Shown here: piece by piece, positions 50,747 through 57,912 of the stretch | How the letters are laid out: every line of letters begins with the position of its first letter | Position numbering within the stretch: the first letter of the stretch is position 1 | NCBI GenBank assembly: GCA_964441945.1 | Contig: CAYTWB010000001.1 | Span: 62,001-126,000 of the forward strand | Direction of reading: 5' to 3' | Origin: JADGQM01 sp964441945 | Lineage (GTDB): Bacteria; Desulfobacterota; Syntrophobacteria; Syntrophobacterales; Syntrophobacteraceae | Length of the DNA: 64,000 bases | Program-made: the position numbers and the translations under genes | The notes under the pieces: model-generated | Database searches by the model: none | Seen by the model: only the letters and a program-made list of their open reading frames with translations | Told to the model about the DNA's origin: nothing

Positions 50747-52099
50747 TCAGGAATCTGTCTCTCGGTGCCGAAGCTCCCCCGTGAGAGAATGGGAATAAGC
50801 CGAAGTGATCTTCACATATATGGTTTCCCCAATCAACCCCTTTGGACCAATAAAATTGGTCGTCCGATTCTCCTGCGTTCTGCCGGTCAACTGGCCATTG
50901 GATATCCGGCTTGGCCCTTCAACCAGGACCTCGCGGATGCCGCCGACTTCCATCCGGTTCTTCTGCAGGGTGATTCCGGCTTGCAGCGCCTGCAATTCAG
51001 ACAGACGTCCGGCTTTGACTTGAGCATCCACCTTCTCCGGGAATTCTGAGGATTTTGCATAGGGACGGTCGGAATAGCGAAAAGAGAAAAGATTGTCGAA
51101 CTGTACCGTTTCGAGCAGTTCCAAAGTCTTTCGAAAGTCGTCCTCCGTCTCCCCGGGGAATCCAACCATCACATCGGAAGACAGCCCGATCTCGGGGCAG
51201 ATCTGGCGCAGCAGCCTGATTTTTTCTATGTACTCGGCCGCTGTATAGTGCCTTCTCATGCGCATCAGGATGTTGTCTGATCCGGCTTGTACCGGCAAAT
51301 GCAGTGAACGGCATAGGCATGGCAACTCCGCAAAGCACTGCATCAGTTCTCTGGTCAGATCTTTCGGATGGGACGTGGTAAAGCGAAGTCTGCGGACGTC
51401 GGTTTCCGTCTGAATGCGATGCAACAGGCCGGGCAAACTCGCTTTTTCACTCAATCCTCGTCCGTAGGAATTGACATTTTGGCCCAGCAGTAGAATTTCA
51501 CGGACCCCCGCTCCGCTGAGAAACTGGATTTCTCTAATAATATCTCTCTCAGGACGGCTCCGCTCACGACCGCGCACGTAGGGAACGATGCAATAGCTGC
51601 AGTAGTTGTCACAGCCATGCATGATGGTAACCGGAGCAACGACCCTCACAGAATCGGACCGTGCCGGCAGATGATGCTCAAAGGGGGGAGGCGGCGCTTC
51701 GTCTTGTGGCAGATAGACCTGGCGCTCGCTTGTCTCTTGAATGGTGTTCAGCAGTTCAGCAATCGCTGAAATCCCCCTCGTCCCCAAAACCAGGTCGAGA
51801 TGCTCGAATCGCTCCAATAGCTCTTTTCCCAGCTGTTGGGCGACACAGCCACCCACAATGATTTTCAGATCGGGACGGCACAGTTTCAGGCGGCGCAGAC
51901 GTCCAAGGAATGAATGGACCTTCTGTTCCGCTTTCTCCCGAACAGAACAGGTGTTGAGAAAGATCACGTCGGCTGCCAACATATCAGGCGTTGTGGCATA
52001 TCCCTGAGAATGCAATATCCCTTGTACACGCAAGGAATCATATTCATTCATCTGGCAGCCGAACGTCTTAATGTACAAAAGGCGTGGGTTTAGATTCAT
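50747..52099 (-). CDS. miaB: tRNA-2-methylthio-N6-dimethylallyladenosine synthase
   Basis: This 450-residue radical-SAM methylthiotransferase modifies A37 of tRNAs reading UNN codons. The N-terminal domain has the three Cys of the auxiliary cluster (FGCQMN, NTCSVR, GGCVAQ). CDNYCSYCIVPYVRGRERSR is the radical SAM CxxxCxxC motif, and the C-terminal TRAM domain includes GRTQENR. It belongs to the minus-strand run CNB-miaB-bfn-ade. Confidence 0.96.
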   Translation of the reverse strand: MNLNPRLLYIKTFGCQMNEYDSLRVQGILHSQGYATTPDMLAADVIFLNTCSVREKAEQKVHSFLGRLRRLKLCRPDLKIIVGGCVAQQLGKELLERFEHLDLVLGTRGISAIAELLNTIQETSERQVYLPQDEAPPPPFEHHLPARSDSVRVVAPVTIMHGCDNYCSYCIVPYVRGRERSRPERDIIREIQFLSGAGVREILLLGQNVNSYGRGLSEKASLPGLLHRIQTETDVRRLRFTTSHPKDLTRELMQCFAELPCLCRSLHLPVQAGSDNILMRMRRHYTAAEYIEKIRLLRQICPEIGLSSDVMVGFPGETEDDFRKTLELLETVQFDNLFSFRYSDRPYAKSSEFPEKVDAQVKAGRLSELQALQAGITLQKNRMEVGGIREVLVEGPSRISNGQLTGRTQENRTTNFIGPKGLIGETIYVKITSAYSHSLTGELRHRETDS

Positions 52100-52334
52100 T
52101 TTCAGTACAATGTTTCCCTTGGATTTGGTTCTCAGGAGCAGGGGTCAGCAACCCAAAAGCCGCATGTTGCCTATCTCTCGTTGTTGACCCGCCGGCGAGG
52201 GTAAATGCTGAAGGGTACAATCTACATGCACGATAGACAGCGCTCAGCAAGCACTGCGCAGCACAGGGCCCTCGCGGCTGCAGGGCCCCGGACTCCTGAT
52301 TGTATGGGCCTGTATCGTTTCATTGCGATTGCCC

Positions 52335-53093
52335 TTAAGTCGCCACGTATTTCCTGGTCAGTTCCATGAGTCGAATAACGACCGTTCTCATGATTTGAAG
52401 AGCCACTTCCGGGTAGTCTCTGATGATGACGTCGAGGTCATCAAACCCATATCTTTCAACAACGCTTTCCCCAATGCTCGTGATAGTGGCCACACGAGGA
52501 AGATTCAAGAGTCCGGCCATCTCACCGAAAAACTCCCCTGGTCTCTCGATTCGTGAGATTTCTTTGCCCGCTTTGGTAACCCTCAACCCCCCTTCGGTGG
52601 AGACAAGCCTGAAAAAATCATTCTCTCGCATTCCTTCTCTAATAATCACGTCACCATCCGAATAGAAGTCGACACGAACATCATCAATGGCAAAGACCCC
52701 TTCCTCGTGCGCCAGGTTCTCGGTGGTCTGGAGAAGTTGATCGACGGTCGAGCTGAGGATGCTTTCCGTCATCCGCGGGTTCTCACGCACAAGCTGATCA
52801 AAGGCATCCGGTCCGTAGGACGCAATTCTTGAAGGGGCCATAACCCTGGCCGTATAAGGCACAACCTGCTTGAGTAACAGGCTTTCCAGCCCAAAAACAT
52901 CCTGTTCCCGCAAGAGACGAATGAATTTTCCCTGTTTGCTGATCGACACCTGGCCGCTAAGGATGACATAAAAACACGGAGATTCGTCACCCTCCTTTAG
53001 GATTTCATCCCCATGTCGATAAAACTGAAGCTCAATAGCCTGGCTTGAGCGAGCGTCGCTGTTCTCATCGCCTCTCAGAAAACCACTACCCAT
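52335..53093 (-). CDS. Tandem cyclic-nucleotide-binding (CNB) domain protein
   Basis: About 252 residues from ATG 53093 (the frame begins at TTG 53099). Two CNB folds of about 115 residues are visible with no DNA-binding domain. In the second, FFGEMAGLLNLPRVATITS keeps the Glu and Arg of the phosphate-binding cassette. In the first, VFGLESLLLKQVVPYTARVM has lost most of it. It may therefore sense cAMP through one domain; the only nucleotide cyclase in the window is at 6772-8796. It lies upstream of miaB, and the IS element separates it from its former upstream neighbour. Confidence 0.82.
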   Translation of the reverse strand: MGSGFLRGDENSDARSSQAIELQFYRHGDEILKEGDESPCFYVILSGQVSISKQGKFIRLLREQDVFGLESLLLKQVVPYTARVMAPSRIASYGPDAFDQLVRENPRMTESILSSTVDQLLQTTENLAHEEGVFAIDDVRVDFYSDGDVIIREGMRENDFFRLVSTEGGLRVTKAGKEISRIERPGEFFGEMAGLLNLPRVATITSIGESVVERYGFDDLDVIIRDYPEVALQIMRTVVIRLMELTRKYVAT

Positions 53094-53235
53094 TGGCAAA
53101 AATCCTGGGAAACAGGTTATCGGTCCGGGTGTTGAAACAACTCTGCTGCTTTTTGTATCAGACTGGACAACCAGCTCATACTAGGCGGATCTTAGTCCAG
53201 TCTCGGCAAAAAGTAAACGTTTAGTCAATGTGCCC
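53094..53235. other. Short spacer with the original stop of the DUF4911 gene and left target duplication
   Basis: Bases 53226-53235 are the left copy of the IS target duplication. On the minus strand the next codons read GAC TAA, the ancestral end of the DUF4911 gene (see that entry). No gene is visible. Confidence 0.7.
53226..53235. repeat. Target-site duplication, left copy
   Basis: CAATGTGCCC directly abuts the left inverted repeat and is identical to 55153-55162. Confidence 0.9.
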
Positions 53236-53354
53236 CACGGTGAACCTGTTCTGCGGTAGTCGTTAAAATAAACCACCGCCTTACAATCAAATCTGGTCAA
53301 GTTCCTCCTGATTGTGTATAGGAATTAGCGTACTTCATCGGGAGGTGATCGGAT

Positions 53355-55132
53355 TTGAATTTGAAGGAAATCTTTGTCCAGCCGGTCGGGCGGTCTGAAG
53401 AGCAGCGCTACCAGGACCTGATGCACGAGCACCACTACCTGGGGAGACTGCCCAAGATCAGCGACACGTTATGGTACATTGCCCTCTGGCAAGATCAATG
53501 GGCAGCCCTTCTTAGCTTTTCGGCTGCAGCCTGGAAGTGTGCACCGCGGGATCGGTGGATCGGCTGGGGCTCACGCCACCAGTACGGTCGTCTTAAGCTG
53601 GTTGCCAACAACAGCCGTTTTGTGATCCTACCTGAGTGGCACATCCCAAACCTTGGCTCTCGCGTACTGTCACTGTGCCAAAGAAGACTTCCCTCAGACT
53701 GGCAAGACTCCTTCGGACACCCCCTTGTTCTGCTTGAAACCTTCGTAGACCCTCAACACTTCCAGGGTACTGTCTACAGGGCTGCAAACTGGCTCCATGT
53801 GGGTGAGAGCAGAGGCTTTCACCGCACCGCCAAAGGCTACACCCCCAAGGGCCACTCTCCCAAGATGGTTTTCCTCAAGCCCTTGCAACCAGATGCTCGA
53901 GAGGTGCTCTCTCGCCCCATTCTCGAACCACCCTACCTTACGGGAGGAGTAAAGATGATGTTGAAAGCCGAGCAGATGCGATCCTTACCAGAGTACTTTG
54001 CCAATATCCCCGATCCTCGCTGCACCCACGGGCGCCGACATCGAATTTCCACCGTGCTGGCCATTGCAGCCGGTGCGGTCCTGTGCGGCATGCGTGGCTA
54101 CAAAGCCATCTCGGATTGGGCCGGCAGCCTTGGCCAAAAGGCACGTGAACGTTTTAGATGCCGCCGTGAAAAGGGCCGTTTTGTCGTTCCAAGCGAATAC
54201 GTCATCCGGGATGTGCTCATCCGTGTCGATCCCCAGCATCTGGACCGTGCCTTGCAACAGTGGAACGAAGCCTATGGCCAGAAAGATGAGAGTCTGGCAA
54301 TCGATGGCAAGACCATGTGCAATGCCATTGACCAACAAGGATGTCAAACCCATATCATGAGTGCTGTAGGTCATGAGACAAAGACCTGTTACACCCAAAA
54401 AAAGTAGGCTCTCTGCCAAGGAAAGGAGATGAAGAGCTCAAGCGCACCAACGAAATCAAGATGGCCATCCCTCTTCTTGATACCGTAGAGATCAAAGGCA
54501 AGGTCATCACGACAGATGCCCTTCTAACCCAAAGAGAGCTTGCCAACTACCTGGTTCTAGAGCGTAGAGCCCACTACCATTTCACCGTCAAGGGAAATCA
54601 ACCGACTCTGCTTGCCGATATCGAGCTCTACTTTCAAAACCGCGGGGAACCGGATTCCATCCTTAATGACCCCCCTGACCACGGGCGCATTGAAACCAGA
54701 AAGATCTGGGTTACCACTGAGCTCAACGATTACCTCAACTTCCCTCATGTCGGGCAAGCCTTCGTGATCGAGCGCCTCTCGATCGATAAGAAGACCGGTA
54801 AATACTCCGTTGAAGTCTCCTATGGCATCACCAGCCAATCCCCCGAACAAGCCGATGCACAAAGCGTTCTTGCCACCAACAGGGGTCATTGGTGCATTGA
54901 GAACAGCTGTCACTACATCCTTGACTGGAACTACGATGAGGACCGGAGCCGCATCAGCGTCGGCTATGGCCCGGAAAACATCACCCGCCTCAGAAGATTC
55001 GCTATTGGAGTGATCAAATCCAAGAGGGCACGTAGCGTTGCACAGAAGATGAGACAGCTCACACGTAATGTCCGTATGGTCTTTGACTACCTCAAAATGA
55101 CCAAAAACTCATGTGCTTCTGCCAGTCCTTGA
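53355..55132 (+). CDS. ISAs1-type transposase fused to DUF4338 (DruA-like) domain; -1 frameshift at 54398-54404
   Basis: Start TTG 53355 has GGAGG 9 nt upstream. Residues 1-180 match the DUF4338/DruA family (HHYLGRL, FSAAAWKCAPRDRWIGW, NNSRFVILP, LLETFVDPQHFQGTVYRAANW). From residue 201 the classical ISAs1 transposase begins (LPEYFANIPDPRCTHGRRH, the DDE motif AIDGKT). Zero frame stops at TAG 54405-54407; the -1 frame continues (VGSLPRKGDEE, TTDALLTQ, HYHFTVKGNQP) to 55132. Overlap is at A_AAA_AAG, a slippery heptamer, so either programmed -1 frameshifting or a disabling indel is possible. An internal SD and ATG at 53943-53957 could make the transposase alone. Confidence 0.88.
53943..53957 (+). 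promoter_or_regulatory. Internal Shine-Dalgarno and ATG inside the transposase fusion
   Basis: GGGAGGAG followed 5-7 nt later by ATG (53955) lies at the junction of the DUF4338 and DDE domains (residue 201). It is as strong as a gene-start ribosome binding site and in frame with the transposase. Confidence 0.6.
54398..54404 (+). promoter_or_regulatory. A_AAA_AAG slippery heptamer at the transposase frame change
   Basis: The zero-frame codons CAA AAA AAG TAG contain A_AAA_AAG (54398-54404); slipping back one base gives AAA AAA GTA GGC and joins the downstream transposase frame. The run is seven A residues, so a sequencing or replication indel is the alternative. Confidence 0.55.
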
Positions 55133-55144
55133 AGGAGAACAAAA

Positions 55145-55441
55145 TTACCGTGCAATGTGCCCCTTCACTTCCCGATAATAGTGCGTCATATCCATCGCAT
55201 CGGTCTGATGATTCGGCCAAAGCAGCCGCAATTGCAGGTTTTCCTCTTCACTGACCAGGATCTGCGCCACTTCTTCTTCGCACCCTGGTGCGACATTCAA
55301 TTCTATCAAACCAAGGTGTGGGTCCAGGGTGGTTATCAAGCCGAGACCTTCATATGCTTCCAGGATAAAGCGAAGCATGTGAATCTCGCGCGGAGACAGA
55401 ATCAGGTGGTGTTTAGAGCATGTTCTTGGAAATCCCTTCAC
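55145..55441 (-). CDS. DUF4911-like small protein, 3' end replaced by IS insertion
   Basis: GTG 55441 (AAGGGGA upstream) begins a 98-residue protein with LRFILEAYEGLGLITTLDPHLGLIELNV, typical of DUF4911 (function unknown). The IS right end supplies the last codons: KGHI-AR-stop. Removing the IS and one target copy gives KGHI-D-stop, 97 residues, so the insertion changed only the last residue or two. Before insertion it lay directly upstream of the CNB gene. Confidence 0.75.
   Translation of the reverse strand: MKGFPRTCSKHHLILSPREIHMLRFILEAYEGLGLITTLDPHLGLIELNVAPGCEEEVAQILVSEEENLQLRLLWPNHQTDAMDMTHYYREVKGHIAR
55153..55162. repeat. Target-site duplication, right copy
   Basis: CAATGTGCCC directly abuts the right inverted repeat; both copies are followed or preceded by an extra shared C, so the boundary is uncertain by one base. 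Confidence 0.9.
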
Positions 55442-55672
55442 GCATTTCCCCTTTTGTTTCGAAATGCTCTATGATACCAAATGGGGTTCAAAAAAGGGAA
55501 GGACCAAGAACTTGCCCGGTGGGATATATCCTGAGGTTTGGTGGCTCGCAGAAAAGATGTCCGAAGGACGTTCTTGTGTATCCAACAACTCCGGACGGGG
55601 TTCGGAAAATCCTGATAGCGCCGGATGTTCCCCTTCGCTGAAATGACGCAATGTGATAAGGACAAGAGCTTC

Positions 55673-56983
55673 ATGCAGCCGGATATGAGACGACGGTTTG
55701 CTTTCGGTCTGGGGATGATGTTCCTGTTGTTTCAGAATCTCGAAGCCTTGTCTGCCAACCCTTCACCTCGCAAGAATCTGGGCCTCTTCTTCAGTCAAGG
55801 CCTGGCGATCAGCAGCCCCCTGGACCGTGCAAAGAGTCGGAAGGCCGCCATTGAGGATTTTCTGGCCCAGGCAATCGTTCAGGCTGCAGCGACGCTTCTT
55901 CAGCCCGGACAGCTGCGACAGAAGTATCCGCTCATTCAGGAAAAAATCCTGAAACAACCGGACCGTTACGTGCTGGGCTACGAACTGTTTTCTGAAAATG
56001 CCGACCAGGAGGGCTTATATCGAATCACCGGCCAAGTCACTGTTTCCATGGATGCTCTGAATAGAGATCTCCTGGTTCTGGAAGAGGCGTATTCGGGGGC
56101 AGAGACGTCACAACCTTTGAGCTCTCCCTCCGAAGAGCAGTCAGTCGAGTCAACTGAAGAATCGAAAGAGGCAGAGAAGGCGACGGAGTTCTCAGAGAAG
56201 GCCTCTGTGCCGGAACACGAGATCCTGTGGGTGATATCCGAGAACTGGAAGGAGAGATGGCGTTTGGCCGGTGGAGAAGAGGATCCCGATGGTTTCCTGG
56301 CTACCGGTGTCTCGCAGGCATCCCAGGCCTATGGCTGGTCGGTACGCTTCCCGCAGGGGAGAACGATTGCCCCGGACCACACGGGCGAAGTGTCCCGGGA
56401 CAAGGCACTTGCTCAAGCCAAAGCCTTGGGACTGCACTATGTCGTGATCGGCAGTGTGGGGCTAATAGCGGATCAGGGCGATGAGACTCGCCTGGCGGCC
56501 AGGTTGCATCTGCTGAACGTTTCATCCGGCAAGACTCAGGGGGAGATTCGCAAAGAGATGGCGATGGGTAATCTGTCCTATCAGGAGGCAGCCATCGAAG
56601 TCGCTTCTTTTGCAGTTCCACAAATTGCCCGCCAAATCCGCGATTCATCCCGGCCCGTTCCGGTTATCGAAGGCACACCCTCCACCGGGGAGCCCGGTGA
56701 GCTGGATCTGCGGATCGAGTCCAGCGATGCCTATGCAGACTGGCTTGCCCTGGAAAAGGTCCTTCATGAACAGTTCAAGGACCTGGAGGTAAAGGGCCTT
56801 GAAATTGGACCCGGGATGATTGTCGTGAGGGTCCTCGGGGCCGACAGTGCCGGCCTCATGAATCTTGACAAGACTCGCCTTCCCAACGACGCGGAGATTC
56901 AGATCACCAGACTGGATGATGGGAAAAGATCTTTCTCCATCACACTGATGAAACCGGAAGCGACTCCTACAGGGCCCAGATAA
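55673..56983 (+). CDS. Secreted hypothetical protein (436 aa), FlgT-like N-terminus
   Basis: I chose ATG 55673, which begins a signal peptide (FAFGLGMMFLLFQNLEALSAN). The segment SRKAAIEDFLAQAIVQAAATLLQP followed by a beta-rich RITGQVTVSMDALNRDL resembles the N-terminal region of FlgT-like or LPP20-type periplasmic proteins. An acidic low-complexity linker (about residues 160-200) leads to a region with ALGLHYVVIGSVGL and a C-terminal domain (LDLRIESSDAYADWLALEKVL). It overlaps the next gene by 1 bp. No enzymatic motif. Confidence 0.6.
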   Translation: MQPDMRRRFAFGLGMMFLLFQNLEALSANPSPRKNLGLFFSQGLAISSPLDRAKSRKAAIEDFLAQAIVQAAATLLQPGQLRQKYPLIQEKILKQPDRYVLGYELFSENADQEGLYRITGQVTVSMDALNRDLLVLEEAYSGAETSQPLSSPSEEQSVESTEESKEAEKATEFSEKASVPEHEILWVISENWKERWRLAGGEEDPDGFLATGVSQASQAYGWSVRFPQGRTIAPDHTGEVSRDKALAQAKALGLHYVVIGSVGLIADQGDETRLAARLHLLNVSSGKTQGEIRKEMAMGNLSYQEAAIEVASFAVPQIARQIRDSSRPVPVIEGTPSTGEPGELDLRIESSDAYADWLALEKVLHEQFKDLEVKGLEIGPGMIVVRVLGADSAGLMNLDKTRLPNDAEIQITRLDDGKRSFSITLMKPEATPTGPR

Positions 56984-57537
56984 TGACGGTTCCAAATATA
57001 CTCACACTCATTCGGATTCTATTAACACCCATCCTGATATGCTTCCTGGCCGAGCGAAAGCTAAACCAGGCCCTGGTCGTGTTTCTTGTTGCCGGTTTAA
57101 CCGACGGCCTTGACGGCTTCTGCGCAAGGCTATTTCGGCAACAATCTCGTCTGGGCGCTATTCTGGACCCCCTGGCAGACAAATTTCTTCTAGTCAGTTC
57201 ATTCCTGATTCTCGGTCATATCGGGCTGATTCCCGGTTGGCTGGTGGTCATAGCTGTGGCTCGAGATGTTGTGATCGTCACCGGGGTATTGTCATTGTTC
57301 CTCCTCCATTACCGGGTGGAAATCCGGCCCACGCGACTGGGAAAGCTCACCACACTCCTTCAGCTCATGTCCGTCCTTTTTGCCTTAAGCTCCTCTCTCA
57401 TCACGGCGCCCTCCGTGGTCTACTCATTGCTGTTTGCTGCCACAGCCTTGTTTTCCGTTGCCACCGGTATTCAGTACGTGAGGAAGGGGATCATGCTTGT
57501 GCAATGTCAACGGATGCAGACTAACCTGAAGCAGTGA
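56983..57537 (+). CDS. pgsA: CDP-diacylglycerol-glycerol-3-phosphate 3-phosphatidyltransferase-like (PgsA family)
   Basis: The 184-residue membrane enzyme has about five hydrophobic segments and the CDP-alcohol phosphotransferase motif TDGLDGFCARLFRQQSRLGA then LDPLADK. This matches PgsA, which commits CDP-DAG to phosphatidylglycerol and cardiolipin. ATG 56983 overlaps the previous stop (TAATG). Another family member in the window, PssA, is at 20898. A related cardiolipin or inositol-type activity cannot be excluded. Confidence 0.85.
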   Translation: MTVPNILTLIRILLTPILICFLAERKLNQALVVFLVAGLTDGLDGFCARLFRQQSRLGAILDPLADKFLLVSSFLILGHIGLIPGWLVVIAVARDVVIVTGVLSLFLLHYRVEIRPTRLGKLTTLLQLMSVLFALSSSLITAPSVVYSLLFAATALFSVATGIQYVRKGIMLVQCQRMQTNLKQ

Positions 57538-57604
57538 CGATGAAATCATACTGCATTTCTCTTGACATGATTTGGTGAGATCGCTATAGAGTCTTCAGCA
57601 TTGT

Positions 57605-57679
57605 AGGCACGTAGCTCAGGGGGAGAGCGCTACCTTGACGCGGTAGAAGTCGGCGGTTCGAAGCCGCCCGTGCCTACCA
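57605..57679 (+). tRNA. tRNA-Val (anticodon GAC)
   Basis: AGGCACG pairs with CGTGCCT, followed by discriminator A and encoded CCA. The anticodon stem-loop is CTACC-TTGACGC-GGTAG (GAC), and the T loop is TTCGAAG. It lies 67 bp after pgsA and upstream of thrS. Confidence 0.95.
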
Positions 57680-57806
57680 TCTAAGTCCATAGTGGATTGA
57701 CGCAGGCAGAAGGAGCATTGAGATAGGGCATCCGATTGGCTCGATCGAATCTGAAACACTGCAGCGAGAAGAGTCTCCAAAAAGGAAACCGAAGTTCTTT
57801 CGATAC

Positions 57807-57846
57807 GGGGCATCCTGATCCGGGCAAGCGGAAAAGGATGCCTTTC
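57807..57846 (+). promoter_or_regulatory. Hairpin in the thrS leader
   Basis: GGCATCC (57809-57815) pairs with GGATGCC (57836-57842), extendable by two G-T pairs, and is followed by TTTC. It lies about 70 nt before the thrS start. It could be a weak terminator/attenuator or a ThrS-binding leader element; the sequence does not decide. Confidence 0.35.
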
Positions 57847-57912
57847 TGCTGGCTAATTCCAAATGCTTTGTAGAGCTTTTTCCGTGTCATGGCACATCCT
57901 GGGGTGTGGATT

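Larger units (their letters stand above)
53236..55152 (+). mobile_element. ISAs1-family insertion sequence (1917 bp) with DUF4338-transposase fusion
   Basis: The ends are CACGGTGAACCTGTTCTGC (53236-53254) and, read inward from 55152, CACGGTAATTTTGTTCTCC, imperfect terminal inverted repeats matching at about 14 of 19 positions. The element is flanked by a perfect 10-bp direct repeat CAATGTGCCC (53226-53235 and 55153-55162), which fits ISAs1-family target duplications of 8-10 bp. It carries one transposase gene broken by, or expressed through, a -1 frameshift. It sits at the 3' end of a DUF4911 gene. The intact duplication suggests recent insertion. Confidence 0.9.
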
